From: Achromobacter sp. Marseille-Q4962
Lineage (GTDB): Bacteria; Pseudomonadota; Gammaproteobacteria; Burkholderiales; Burkholderiaceae_B
DNA: 39,029 nt
NCBI RefSeq assembly: GCF_943737005.1
Contig: NZ_CALSFU010000029.1
Span: forward strand, 1 to 39,029
Reading direction: 5' to 3'
Position numbers and translations under genes: made by a program. The notes under the pieces were generated by a model that worked only from the letters and a program-made list of their open reading frames with translations, did no database searches and was not told where the DNA came from. The stretch's first letter is position 1. Each line of letters begins with the position of its first letter. Positions 8,083 through 16,560 of the stretch are shown piece by piece.

Positions 8083-8261
8083 TGTGCATCCGAAAGAAAA
8101 TAAAACGCGGGTGGACGAGCCGAATTGTACCGTCCGGCGGGTCGGTCCGCTGCGTCCCCGCTCCCCATCCCCTCGGTAACCCGCAGGCGGCGCACCGCAT
8201 CGGCGCGGTAGAATCCGCAGCCATCGAGAACACTAACCAGACAACAACGGATACGCTTTTC

Positions 8262-8900
8262 ATGGCAACTCCCTCCCTGGCGCACGTCGCCGCCCTCGTC
8301 GTGCTGGCCTACCTCATCGGCTCGGTGCCTTTCGCCGTGGTGGTCAGCAAGCTCATGGGCCTGCAGGATCCGCGCAGCTACGGTTCCGGCAACCCCGGCG
8401 CCACCAACGTGCTGCGTACCGGCAACAAGACCGCCGCGCTGCTCACGCTGCTGGGCGACGCGGCCAAGGGCTGGTTCGGCGTCTGGCTGGCCGAGCGGCT
8501 GGCGCCGGGCATCGGTCCGGGCGCGCTGGCCGCCGTGGCGGTGGCGGCGTTCCTGGGCCACCTGTATCCGGTGTTCCTGCGCTTCAAGGGCGGCAAGGGA
8601 GTGGCAACGGCGCTGGGCGTGCTCCTGGCCATCCAGCCCGGGCTCGCGCTGGCCGCCGCGGCCACCTGGCTCATCATCGCCGTGTTCTTCCGCTATTCGT
8701 CGCTGGCCTCGCTGGTGGCCGCGTTTTTCGCCCCGGTGTATTACGTCTTCGGCTCCGGCCTGGCATGGCGGGCCGAGCCGGCGCTGGGCGTCGCGCTGGC
8801 GGTGATCGGCCTGCTGCTCTTCTATCGCCACCGCGCCAACATCGGCCGGCTGCTGCGCGGCACCGAAAGCAAGATCGGCGGCAAGAAAAAACCGGGCTGA
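8262..8900 (+). CDS. plsY: Acyl-phosphate:glycerol-3-phosphate acyltransferase PlsY
   Basis: This 212-aa inner-membrane protein transfers the acyl chain from acyl-phosphate to glycerol-3-phosphate, the first step of phospholipid synthesis. Five or so hydrophobic helices are visible. The conserved loops are [16 protein letters not shown] (about 41-56) and [16 protein letters not shown] (about 104-119), plus a basic cytoplasmic tail (IGGKKKPG). The ATG at 8262 begins just before the first membrane helix; a weak TAGAAT -10-like box lies at 8209-8214. It is divergent from surE and convergent with tsaD. Confidence 0.95.
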   Translation: MATPSLAHVAALVVLAYLIGSVPFAVVVSKLMGLQDPRSYGSGNPGATNVLRTGNKTAALLTLLGDAAKGWFGVWLAERLAPGIGPGALAAVAVAAFLGHLYPVFLRFKGGKGVATALGVLLAIQPGLALAAAATWLIIAVFFRYSSLASLVAAFFAPVYYVFGSGLAWRAEPALGVALAVIGLLLFYRHRANIGRLLRGTESKIGGKKKPG

Positions 8901-8923
8901 CGCCCGGCGCGCTCCAGCCCGCC

Positions 8924-8953
8924 GGGGGCGGCCCTGGCCGCCCCCGCGCGTTT
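8924..8953 (+). terminator. Terminator hairpin between plsY and tsaD
   Basis: A perfect 10-bp stem (8924-8933/8936-8945) on the 5' side of GCGCGTTTTC lies 23 nt after the plsY stop. The T tract is short and only on the plus side, so it should mainly stop plsY transcripts; the stem could also slow tsaD transcripts arriving from the other side. Confidence 0.65.
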
Positions 8954-9985
8954 TCAGGCGATTTCCGCCAGATCCCAGCGCGGCTTCACCGTGAAGGCAT
9001 GGGCGTCGGCATCGAGCACCGCGAGCCCGGCCTTCACGCGCTCGGCCGCGGCGAAGGCGATCATGGCGCCGTTGTCGGTGCACAGCGAAAGCGGCGGAAA
9101 ATACGCACGCGCCTTGGTCGGCTCGAGCGCCGCCGCCAGCTTCGCGCGCAGCAGGCGGTTGGCGCCCACGCCGCCGGCCACCACCAGGCGCTTGAGCCCG
9201 GTCTGCTTCAGGGCGCGCACCGATTTGGCGCACAGCACGTCCACGATGGCGGCCTGCGTGGCCGCGGCGAGATCGGCGCGGGTCTGCTCGTCGATCGCGC
9301 CGTCCGGCGACGCCGCCCTGACGCGGGTCAGCACGGCCGTCTTCAGGCCGCTGAAGCTGAAATCCAGATCGCCGCTGTGCAGCATGGGGCGCGGCAGGTC
9401 GAAACGCGCGGCATCGCCCTGCTCGGCCAGCCGCGACAGGGCCGGCCCGCCCGGATAGCCCAGGCCCAGCAGCTTGGCGGACTTGTCGAAGGCCTCGCCG
9501 GCCGCGTCGTCCAGGGTTTCGCCCAGCAGCTCGTAACGGCCTACGCCGTCCACGCGCATGAGCTGCGTATGGCCGCCGGACACCAGCAGCGCCACGAACG
9601 GAAACTCGGGGCGCGGATCGGCCAGCATGGGCGAGAGCAGATGCCCCTCCAGGTGATGGATGCCGATGGCCGGCAGGCGGCGCGACCAGGCCAACGCCTG
9701 CGCCACGCTGGCGCCCACCAGCAGCGCCCCGGCCAGGCCGGGGCCGGCGGTATAGGCCACGGCGTCGACGTCGGACAGGGCGAGCCCCGCTTCCTGCAGC
9801 ACCTGGCGCGTGAGCGGCACCACGCGGCGGATATGGTCGCGCGAGGCGAGCTCGGGCACCACGCCGCCGTATTCCTGGTGCATGGCGATCTGGGTGTGCA
9901 ACGCGTGGGCCAGCAGGCCCCGCTCGGTGCAGACGGCGGCCACGCCGGTTTCGTCGCACGAGCTTTCAAAGCCGAGAATGATCAT
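8954..9985 (-). CDS. tsaD: tRNA N6-adenosine threonylcarbamoyltransferase TsaD
   Basis: This 343-aa ASKHA-fold protein transfers the threonylcarbamoyl group to A37 of ANN-decoding tRNAs, together with TsaB and TsaE. It shows [16 protein letters not shown] at the N-terminus, the metal-binding [10 protein letters not shown] (His pair) near 112-120, [11 protein letters not shown] and the C-terminal [11 protein letters not shown]. The length equals the family norm (E. coli 337). The ATG at 9985 is the natural start. It is divergent from the purine permease with 106 bp between them. Confidence 0.96.
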   Translation of the reverse strand: MIILGFESSCDETGVAAVCTERGLLAHALHTQIAMHQEYGGVVPELASRDHIRRVVPLTRQVLQEAGLALSDVDAVAYTAGPGLAGALLVGASVAQALAWSRRLPAIGIHHLEGHLLSPMLADPRPEFPFVALLVSGGHTQLMRVDGVGRYELLGETLDDAAGEAFDKSAKLLGLGYPGGPALSRLAEQGDAARFDLPRPMLHSGDLDFSFSGLKTAVLTRVRAASPDGAIDEQTRADLAAATQAAIVDVLCAKSVRALKQTGLKRLVVAGGVGANRLLRAKLAAALEPTKARAYFPPLSLCTDNGAMIAFAAAERVKAGLAVLDADAHAFTVKPRWDLAEIA

Positions 9986-10091
9986 GGCGGCAGAGTTTAC
10001 AACTGATGCGAAAATACGCCGTTATTGCAACCGATGGGCGCGCCGCGCCCGCCACACCTTCGACACGCCTCTCAACACCCTGGGGACCAGA

Positions 10092-11384
10092 ATGCTGGAG
10101 AAGCTATTCAAGCTGCGTGACCACGGCACGACCGCCAAGACGGAGATCATGGCCGGCCTGACGACATTCCTCACCATGTCGTACATCATATTCGTCAATC
10201 CGGACATCCTGTCCTCGACGGGCATGGACCGCTCGGCCGTGTTCGTCGCCACCTGCCTGGCGGCGGCGCTGGGTTCGCTGGTCATGGCGCTGATCGCCAA
10301 CTGGCCCATCGGCATGGCGCCCGGCATGGGCCTGAACGCGTTCTTCGCCTTCACCGTGGTCAAGACCATGGGCTATACCTGGGAGCAGGCGCTGGGCGCG
10401 GTGTTCATCTCGGGCGTGATCTTCCTGGCGCTGACGTTTTCCGGCATCCGGGTCTGGCTGGTGAAGGGCATTCCGCATTCGCTGCGCAGCGCCATCGCCG
10501 CCGGCATCGGGCTCTTCCTGGCCATCATCGCGCTGGCCACCTCGGGCATCGTGGCCGCGCACCCGGTCACCAAGGTCACGCTGGGCGACCTGACCCAGCC
10601 CGGCCCGCTCTTCGCCATCCTGGGCTTTTTCATCATCGCCTCGCTGGACGCGCTGCGCGTGCGCGGCGCCATCCTGATCGGCATCCTGGCGGTAACGCTG
10701 CTGTCCATGGCGCTGGGCTACAACGAGTTCAAGGGCATCTTCTCGCCGCCGCCCAGCCTCGCACCCACCTTCTTCAAGCTGGACATCCTGGGCGCGCTGC
10801 ACAGCGGCTTCGTGCACGTGATCCTGGTGTTCGTGCTGGTCGAGGTGTTCGATGCCACCGGCACGCTGGTGGGCGTGGCCAAGCGGGCCGGCCTCATGCC
10901 GGAGGACAAGCCCAACCGCCTCGGGCGCGCCCTGTTCGCCGACAGCACGGCCATCGTGGCCGGCTCCATGCTGGGCACCAGCAGCACCACGGCCTACGTG
11001 GAAAGCGCGTCCGGCGTGCAGGCCGGCGGCCGCACCGGCCTGACCGCGCTGGTGGTGGCCCTGCTCTTTCTGGCCGCCCTCTTCATCTCGCCGCTGGCGG
11101 GCGCCGTGCCGGGCTACGCCACCGCGCCCGCCCTGCTCTATGTGGCCGGCCTCATGATGCGCGAAATGATAGACATCGACTGGAACGACGTCACCGAAGC
11201 CACCCCGGCCGCGCTCACCGCGCTCATCATGCCGTTCACCTACTCCATCGCCAACGGCATCGCCTTCGGCTTCATCAGCTACGTGGTGCTCAAGACCGCC
11301 ACGGGCAAGATCCGCCAGGTGCACGCGGCGACCTGGCTGGTGGCGGCGCTCTTCGTGGTGCGCTATGCCTTCTTTCCCGGCTGA
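10092..11384 (+). CDS. NCS2-family (AzgA-type) purine permease
   Basis: This 430-aa membrane protein has about 12-14 hydrophobic segments. The AzgA subfamily signatures are GMAPGMGLNAFFAFTVV (about 77-93) and LGTSSTTAYVESASG (about 295-309). TTFLTMSYIIFVNP near the N-terminus is also typical of the adenine/hypoxanthine/guanine proton symporters (PurP, GhxP). It is probably an adenine or hypoxanthine/guanine importer; the exact base cannot be read. GGGGA lies about 8 nt before the ATG at 10092. No terminator with a T tract is visible; a short GC hairpin overlaps the stop. Confidence 0.9.
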   Translation: MLEKLFKLRDHGTTAKTEIMAGLTTFLTMSYIIFVNPDILSSTGMDRSAVFVATCLAAALGSLVMALIANWPIGMAPGMGLNAFFAFTVVKTMGYTWEQALGAVFISGVIFLALTFSGIRVWLVKGIPHSLRSAIAAGIGLFLAIIALATSGIVAAHPVTKVTLGDLTQPGPLFAILGFFIIASLDALRVRGAILIGILAVTLLSMALGYNEFKGIFSPPPSLAPTFFKLDILGALHSGFVHVILVFVLVEVFDATGTLVGVAKRAGLMPEDKPNRLGRALFADSTAIVAGSMLGTSSTTAYVESASGVQAGGRTGLTALVVALLFLAALFISPLAGAVPGYATAPALLYVAGLMMREMIDIDWNDVTEATPAALTALIMPFTYSIANGIAFGFISYVVLKTATGKIRQVHAATWLVAALFVVRYAFFPG

Positions 11385-11478
11385 GGCGGGCGCCGCCTCG
11401 CTATCGGCCCGATTGAACGCCGCTATCAACCCGGCGCTTCATAAGGTTGCTGGGCGCCGCGCCTGATTTCGCCGATAC

Positions 11479-11506
11479 ACTCCCTATATGCAAGCGTACA
11501 GGGAGT
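11479..11506. repeat. Inverted repeat ahead of the flavin oxidoreductase
   Basis: The arms ACTCCCT and AGGGAGT are separated by 14 nt and followed by CTGTTTTG. They lie 73 nt before the ATG at 11580 and 95 nt after the permease stop. It could be an operator or a weak plus-strand terminator; the sequence does not decide. Confidence 0.35.
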
Positions 11507-11579
11507 CTGTTTTGCGCATCATCCACCACCCGCTCTGCGCCGGGCGGGCCGGCGGCCGTTTCACGAGGAGGCACCGCTC

Positions 11580-12599
11580 ATGAACGTCCTGGCCCGCACC
11601 CCGCTGTCCATTCTCGACCTCGCCCCCATCGTGCAGGGCGGCGACGCCGCCGCCGCGTTCCGCAACACGGTGGCGGTGGCGCAGGCTGCCGAGCGCCTGG
11701 GCTACAAGCGCTTCTGGCTGGCCGAGCACCACAACATCCCCGGCGTGGCCAGCAGCGCCACGGCCGTGCTGATCGGCCACGTGGCCTCGCAGACCCGCAC
11801 GCTGCGCGTCGGTTCGGGCGGCGTCATGCTGCCCAATCACGCGCCCCTCATCATCGCCGAGCAGTTCGGCACGCTCGAATCCCTGTACCCCGGCCGCATC
11901 GACCTGGGGCTGGGCCGCGCGCCCGGCAGCGACGGCGCCACGCAGCATGCGCTGCGCCGCGACCCGCGCAGCGGCTTCGAGTTTCCGGCGCTGCTGGAAG
12001 AATTGCGGGGCTTCTTCGCCCCGGCCCGTCCCGGGCAGGCCGTGCGGGCGATTCCCGGCGCCGGCCTGGACATTCCCATCTGGCTGCTGGGCTCCAGCGA
12101 TTTCAGCGCGCGCCTGGCCGCCGAGCTCGGCCTGCCGTTTTCCTTCGCGGGCCATTTCTCGCCCGAAGGCATGGCGGCCATGCGGCTCTACCGCCACCTG
12201 TTCAAGCCTTCCGACACGCTGCAAAAGCCCTACGCCATGATTGGCGTGCCCGTGGTGGCGGCCGACACGGACGCGCGCGCAGAACGCCTGGGCACCACGC
12301 AGCAGCTGAAGTTCCTGAACATGGTGCGCGGCAACCGCCAACCCCTGCAGCCGCCCGTGGATTCCATGGACGGCCTCTGGAGCGACTGGGAGCGCGAAGC
12401 CGTGCGCCAGCGGCTGGCCGCCGCCATCGTGGGCGGGCCCGACACTGTCAAGCACAAGCTGGAAGCGCTCATCGCCGAAACCCAGGCGGACGAAGTAATG
12501 ATCGTGTCCGACTTCTACGACATCGAAGACCGCCTGCGGTCGTTCGAGATCGTCGCCTCGCTCAGGCAAGGCGCGGGCGTGTCCACCCAGACCGCCTGA
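11580..12599 (+). CDS. LLM-class flavin-dependent oxidoreductase (group 1)
   Basis: This 339-aa luciferase-like monooxygenase is a TIM-barrel enzyme using reduced FMN supplied by a partner reductase. The opening LSILDLAPI, then [17 protein letters not shown] and [39 protein letters not shown] (given in pieces: [11 protein letters not shown], then [15 protein letters not shown]), are the signatures of the 'luciferase family oxidoreductase, group 1' (MsnO8-like). The substrate is unknown. AGGAGG lies 9 nt before the ATG. It is followed 146 nt later by thioredoxin on the same strand, but that gene seems to have its own promoter. Confidence 0.88.
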   Translation: MNVLARTPLSILDLAPIVQGGDAAAAFRNTVAVAQAAERLGYKRFWLAEHHNIPGVASSATAVLIGHVASQTRTLRVGSGGVMLPNHAPLIIAEQFGTLESLYPGRIDLGLGRAPGSDGATQHALRRDPRSGFEFPALLEELRGFFAPARPGQAVRAIPGAGLDIPIWLLGSSDFSARLAAELGLPFSFAGHFSPEGMAAMRLYRHLFKPSDTLQKPYAMIGVPVVAADTDARAERLGTTQQLKFLNMVRGNRQPLQPPVDSMDGLWSDWEREAVRQRLAAAIVGGPDTVKHKLEALIAETQADEVMIVSDFYDIEDRLRSFEIVASLRQGAGVSTQTA

Positions 12600-12613
12600 C
12601 GGCCGCCAACCAT

Positions 12614-12643
12614 TTGCGAAGCGGGCGCCGCCCGCTCTACTAT
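12614..12643 (+). promoter_or_regulatory. Putative sigma-70 promoter of the thioredoxin gene with a spacer palindrome
   Basis: TTGCGA (12614-12619) and TACTAT (12638-12643) are 18 bp apart. The spacer is almost entirely a palindrome, AGCGGGC-GCC-GCCCGCT (12620-12636), which could be an operator or the remnant of a terminator for the preceding gene. The predicted start is near 12650, about 95 nt before the ATG. Confidence 0.4.
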
Positions 12644-12745
12644 GAAACCTATCGTCCTGCCTGCCGCGCGGGCGTGCCCGGGCCCCGCCCGCCTCTTACC
12701 CCTTCCCGCCCCCCGTTTTATGCCGCACCGCGGCAAGGAACCGAA

Positions 12746-13120
12746 ATGAGCATTGTTGAACTCACCAAAGACAGCTTCCAGGACGCCATCACGCCCGACG
12801 GCACGCTTATCGTGGACTTCTGGGCGCCTTGGTGCGGCCCGTGCCGCGGCTTCGCGCCGGTTTTCGAGCAGGCCGCGGCCGAGCATCCCGACGTCACGTT
12901 CGCCAAGGTGAACACCGACGTGGAACAGGAACTGGCCGGCGCCCTGGGCATCCGCTCCATTCCCACTCTCATGGTGTTCCGCGAAAAAGTGCTGCTGTTC
13001 TCGCAACCGGGCGCCCTCTCGGCCGGCCAGCTCAACGAGCTGCTCACCAAGGTCAAGGAAGTGGACATGAAGCAGGTCCACGAGGAAATCGCCGCCGCCC
13101 AGGACGGCAAGGACAACTGA
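12746..13120 (+). CDS. Thioredoxin-family protein
   Basis: This 124-aa cytoplasmic thioredoxin has the active site WAPWCGPCR with redox cysteines at 30 and 33, and the cis-proline in SIPTLMVF (about 77). It reduces disulfides using thioredoxin reductase. It is about 15 residues longer than classical TrxA because of a charged helical tail (EVDMKQVHEEIAAAQDGKDN). AAGGAA precedes the ATG. Whether this is the main trxA or a secondary thioredoxin cannot be told from the window. Confidence 0.92.
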   Translation: MSIVELTKDSFQDAITPDGTLIVDFWAPWCGPCRGFAPVFEQAAAEHPDVTFAKVNTDVEQELAGALGIRSIPTLMVFREKVLLFSQPGALSAGQLNELLTKVKEVDMKQVHEEIAAAQDGKDN

Positions 13121-13135
13121 CCTCAGGGGCGGCAC

Positions 13136-13232
13136 GCCCGCTGCGCGCGCCCGCTGCGCACGCCCACGCACGCCCGTTAAGCGCGTCCGCTACACGCGTC
13201 CGTTACACGCGTCCGTTACACGCGTCCGTTAC
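13136..13232. repeat. Two adjacent 13-nt tandem arrays between thioredoxin and yigZ
   Basis: The first array is GCCCGCTGCGCGC/GCCCGCTGCGCAC at 13136-13161 (12 of 13 identical). After a partial unit, the second array is GCGCGTCCGCTAC (13181-13193) followed by three identical ACGCGTCCGTTAC units (13194-13232), with a further degenerate copy at 13168-13180. The last unit contains the yigZ stop codon (TAA on the minus strand, 13229-13231). Confidence 0.85.
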
Positions 13233-13816
13233 GCCAGCACTTCCCAGGCGGAGCGGCCGCGCGTGATGTTGGCCAGCGTGGATTCCAGTTCGCCGATGGC
13301 GCCGCGCGGCGCGGTAAAGCGCAGCGTGACGCCATCGGCGCCGAATTCCTCGTGCACCACGGCGGCGCCTGCCTGCGCCAGGCGCGACTTGACCAGCGGC
13401 AGCTCCGCATAACCGCAAGCGCACGACACGGTCGCCAGGTCCACGATTTCCACGCGCTCGCCCAGCCGCAGGCAATTGGCGGCGCAGCCGCCATAGGCGC
13501 GCACCAGCCCGCCCGCGCCCAGCTTCACGCCCCCGAACCAGCGCACCACCAGCACCGCCACGCGGTCCATGCCCTGCCCTTCGATGGCTTGCAGGATGGG
13601 CCGCCCCGCCGTGCCGCCCGGCTCGCCGTCGTCATTGAAGCGGTATTCCTGGCCGATGCGGTACGCCCAGCAGTTGTGGGTGGCGTCGGGCACGCTGTGC
13701 GCCGCGAAGAAACGCATCGCCTCGTCCACGCCGGCCACCGGAGCGGCATGGGCGAGGAAACGGCTTTTCTTGATGTCTTCGTGGTGGGAACAGGGCGCGG
13801 CCAGGGTGTGCGTCAT
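13229..13816 (-). CDS. yigZ: IMPACT/YigZ-family protein
   Basis: This 195-aa protein of the UPF0029/IMPACT family shows IKKSRFLAHAAPV, ATHNCWAYRIG, DDGEPGGTAGRPIL and VRWFGGVKLGAGGLVRAYGG in family order, then a smaller C-terminal ferredoxin-like domain. The eukaryotic homologue regulates Gcn2; the bacterial role is uncertain, with links to nucleotide binding and proline dipeptidase context in E. coli. The length matches E. coli YigZ (~205 aa). The ATG is at 13816. It converges on thioredoxin, and its stop codon lies inside a 13-nt repeat unit. Confidence 0.93.
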   Translation of the reverse strand: MTHTLAAPCSHHEDIKKSRFLAHAAPVAGVDEAMRFFAAHSVPDATHNCWAYRIGQEYRFNDDGEPGGTAGRPILQAIEGQGMDRVAVLVVRWFGGVKLGAGGLVRAYGGCAANCLRLGERVEIVDLATVSCACGYAELPLVKSRLAQAGAAVVHEEFGADGVTLRFTAPRGAIGELESTLANITRGRSAWEVLA

Positions 13817-13846
13817 AGCCGCGCATTGTAAACAGCGGGCGGCCGT

Positions 13847-14701
13847 TCAGCCGTGACAGTCGGGCACTTCCTGGTCCAGGTAGACGTCGAAGGCCACGTC
13901 CCTCGCCCACTTGGCCGCCATTTCTTTCCAGGCGCCGTCGCGGCCCCATTGCCGCATGCGCGCCTGCAGCCACTGCCGGCTGGCTTCGTCGCCTTCGGGC
14001 AGCAGCCATTGCCGCTCGCGCCTGGCGCCCTCGGCGGCCAGCGTGGCGGAGAATTTCTTCCATTCGGGAAAGCGCATCAGCGGCTCCCAGACCGCGTCGT
14101 CCACCAGGCCGAGGTCGCAGGCGCCTTCACGCACGGCCACCAGCGCGTCGGACGGTACGCGGTAGCGCCGCACCTGCGCGCCCCAGGACTCGGCCAGCTC
14201 GCCCGCCGCGCGCGCGGCTTCGGCCACGCAGGCCGTGCGCCCGCGCGCGTCGGCGCCTCGGCGCATGGCCGTGTCGCTGCGGATCACCGCTTTGGGCCGG
14301 GTGGCATAGCCGCTGGGCACCACGGCCACGCCCGCCGCCGATGGCGTGCCTTGCCCGCCATCGGCCAGCACCACGTCGGCCTGTCCGGCCGCCAGCGCCG
14401 CCGCGGCCTCGCCGGCTCCGACCTGGCGCAATTGCACGGCCACGCCCAGTTCTTTGGCCAGCCGCTCGGCGGCCGGCAGGTCCAGCCCCTCGGGCGTGCG
14501 CACTTTGGCCCCCGCCACCGGAGGCGGCGCCAGATAGGGCACGCCCACCACCAGGGTGCCACGCTGCCTTGCGGCGGCGAACGCGCCGGCGCCGTCCTGC
14601 GCGCCGCCGGCCCACTGCGGCAGGCAGGCGATGACCGCCAGCCCCAGCGCGCCGGCGAGGGCGGCGCGGGCGCGCGGCGGCAGACGCGGAAACGCGGCCA
14701 T
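13847..14701 (-). CDS. SBP_bac_3-like periplasmic binding protein (second receptor of the operon)
   Basis: This 284-aa exported protein has a hydrophobic leader in which VIAC (Cys 26) could be a lipobox; otherwise it is a Sec signal. The body follows the amino-acid-binding SBP_bac_3 pattern: RQRGTLVVGVPYLAPP (first strand), GLDLPAAERLAKELGV, GQADVVLADGG and a C-terminal GACDLGLVDDAVWE lobe with an aromatic-rich end. The ligand is unknown. It is the last gene of a four-gene ABC operon that already encodes another receptor of a different family at 15487. It starts 15 nt after the permease gene ends, and AAGGA lies about 11 nt before the ATG. Confidence 0.78.
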   Translation of the reverse strand: MAAFPRLPPRARAALAGALGLAVIACLPQWAGGAQDGAGAFAAARQRGTLVVGVPYLAPPPVAGAKVRTPEGLDLPAAERLAKELGVAVQLRQVGAGEAAAALAAGQADVVLADGGQGTPSAAGVAVVPSGYATRPKAVIRSDTAMRRGADARGRTACVAEAARAAGELAESWGAQVRRYRVPSDALVAVREGACDLGLVDDAVWEPLMRFPEWKKFSATLAAEGARRERQWLLPEGDEASRQWLQARMRQWGRDGAWKEMAAKWARDVAFDVYLDQEVPDCHG

Positions 14702-14716
14702 GGCGATGCGCGTCCT

Positions 14717-15490
14717 TCAGACGTATTGGTAGCGCAGCAGCCGGTGCTTGAGGTTCTCAAGCACGAACTGGTCGATGAGCGCGGCCAGCACGGCAATGAC
14801 GAGGATGTTGGCCATGACGCCCGTCATGTCGGCGATTTCGCCCGAATACGCCAGCGAGCGGCCCAGGCCCTTGCCGAAGCCGATCAGCATTTCGGCCGAG
14901 ATCAGCGCGCGCCAGGCGTTGCCGAAGGCAAGCTGGGCGCCGGTGATGAGCTCGGGCATGACGGCCGGCAGATACACGCGGCGCACCAGCGCCCAGGGCG
15001 AGGCGCCCATGACGCGGGCGGCCGACACGTGCACGCGCTGCACCGACTCGGTGGCGTTCATGACGCTGAGCGCGGCCGGGAAGAACGCGGCCAGCGCCAC
15101 CACCACGACGATGGGCGTATTGCCGAAACCCATGACGATGAGAAACAGCGGCACCCAGGCGATGGACGGGATGGACTGCAGGATGACGATGGCGCTGCGC
15201 AGCACTTCACGGAAGAAGAACAGCACCGCCGCCACCAATCCGAAGCCGATGCCGGCAGCCAGCGCCAGGCCATAGCCCGCGCCCAGCCGGCCCAGCGTGC
15301 CCAGCAGGCTCTGGTGAAAGGAGGATTTGCCGATTTCCTCGGCCAGTCGCCCGATCACGGCGGGCACGCCCGGCATCAGGAAGTCGGGCAAGGCCAGCGA
15401 AGCAGCCTGCCAAAGGGCCAGAATGAATAATACGCCCAGCACGCCCGCAAGATGCTTGCGGGCGCCGGTGACTCGGGTGGAGGTGCTCAA
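14717..15490 (-). CDS. ABC transporter permease (SsuC/TauC type)
   Basis: This inner-membrane protein of ~257 aa has about six hydrophobic segments. The EAA loop that docks the ATPase is AARVMGASPWALVRRVYLP (about 155-173), and QSIPSIAWVPLFLIVMGFG is typical of the nitrate/sulfonate/taurine importer permeases. No ATG fits. The frame opens with TTG at 15490, which overlaps the stop of the preceding receptor gene (TTGA), with AGAGG about 9 nt upstream; this arrangement indicates translational coupling. Substrate unknown; by family an organosulfonate, nitrate, cyanate or thiamine-precursor-like compound. Confidence 0.88.
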   Translation of the reverse strand: MSTSTRVTGARKHLAGVLGVLFILALWQAASLALPDFLMPGVPAVIGRLAEEIGKSSFHQSLLGTLGRLGAGYGLALAAGIGFGLVAAVLFFFREVLRSAIVILQSIPSIAWVPLFLIVMGFGNTPIVVVVALAAFFPAALSVMNATESVQRVHVSAARVMGASPWALVRRVYLPAVMPELITGAQLAFGNAWRALISAEMLIGFGKGLGRSLAYSGEIADMTGVMANILVIAVLAALIDQFVLENLKHRLLRYQYV

Positions 15491-16485
15491 AGCTTGCGCG
15501 CCTCTTGCCAGGACAGGTCGACGATGGAAGACACGTCATACGGCTTGCCGTCGCGGGTCTTGAGCGACCCCTGGGCCTGCAGGATGTCGGCGATTTCCTG
15601 CATGCGCTTGGTGTCCTTGTCGGTCAGCTTGGGGGTGAACACCTGCGTGCGGATGGCCTCGGCGATCACGGTTTCGCGGGGCAGTTCGCCGCGCTTGAGC
15701 GTCTTGAGGGTGGGCTCGGCAATGAAGTACGAGGCGATGAGCTTGGATGCCTGCTCCGGCTGCTTCTGCAGCAGCGCGATGGCTTCGTTCTGCGCGTCCA
15801 GCGCCTTCCACACCGCGTCCTTGCGCTTGGAGAGCGTCTCGCCCGAGGTGATGACCACCATGCACGGGAAGGGCCAGGCCTGGCCCACTTCGTAGATCTG
15901 CTTGACCGGCGCCACCAGCTGCGCGATGCGGTCGTAGGGCTCGAACAGGAAGGCCGCGTCCACGCGCTTGCCCACCAGCGACTGCACCGCCACGGCCGGG
16001 CTCACGCCCATGATGTTGACGTCGTCGGCGGAGAGCCTGCCCTGCTTGAGCACCACGCCCTTGAGCACCACGTCGGCCGTGCTGCCCTCGGCCTGCGAGG
16101 CCAGGGTCTTGCCCTTCAGGCCAGCGATGTCCTGGATGCCGGAATCATCGCGCACCACGAGGGAGTGGTAACCCTGCTGCGCGCCGCCCACGACCTTGAG
16201 GTCGGCGCCCTTGGACGCCCACGCCACGGCGTTGGTGAAGCCCAGCACGCCGATGTCGAGCTGCCCGCCCACGATGGCCTTGATGAGGTCGGTGCCCGAC
16301 TTGAATTCAACCAGCTCCGTATCGAGCCCGGCCTTTTTGTAGAAGCCGCCCTCCTGCGCCACGATGGCCTGCGCGTCGTCCATGACACGCAGGTAGCCCA
16401 CGCGGAATTTCTCGGCGGCCATGGCGGGCGCCGCGGCGAGGACGGCCGCGGCCAGCGGCAGGGACAGCCATTGCTTCAGTTTCAT
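15487..16485 (-). CDS. ABC transporter substrate-binding protein (NMT1/SsuA-like)
   Basis: This 332-aa periplasmic receptor has a Sec signal peptide (1-25, cleaved after AMA). The mature protein follows the NMT1/SsuA/TauA pattern: RVGYLRVMDDAQAIVAQEGGF, SGTDLIKAIVGGQLDIGVLG, IAGLKGKTLASQAEGSTAD and RVDAAFLFEPYDRIA. GGAG lies about 8 nt before the ATG at 16485; an upstream in-frame ATG at 16506 lacks a site. It lies 75 nt after the ATPase gene and overlaps the permease gene. The substrate cannot be assigned from sequence. Confidence 0.88.
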   Translation of the reverse strand: MKLKQWLSLPLAAAVLAAAPAMAAEKFRVGYLRVMDDAQAIVAQEGGFYKKAGLDTELVEFKSGTDLIKAIVGGQLDIGVLGFTNAVAWASKGADLKVVGGAQQGYHSLVVRDDSGIQDIAGLKGKTLASQAEGSTADVVLKGVVLKQGRLSADDVNIMGVSPAVAVQSLVGKRVDAAFLFEPYDRIAQLVAPVKQIYEVGQAWPFPCMVVITSGETLSKRKDAVWKALDAQNEAIALLQKQPEQASKLIASYFIAEPTLKTLKRGELPRETVIAEAIRTQVFTPKLTDKDTKRMQEIADILQAQGSLKTRDGKPYDVSSIVDLSWQEARKL

Positions 16486-16560
16486 CGAAAGCTCCAGAAG
16501 ATGCATGCGGGGCGCGCCGCGCCCCTCGAATCGGAAATGGAATACGGTTGCGCGGCGGCG

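Noticed and set aside
13181..13232. Short direct repeats considered as a CRISPR remnant
   Set aside because: The units are 13 nt and contiguous with no spacers, and no cas gene is present; this is a simple tandem repeat.
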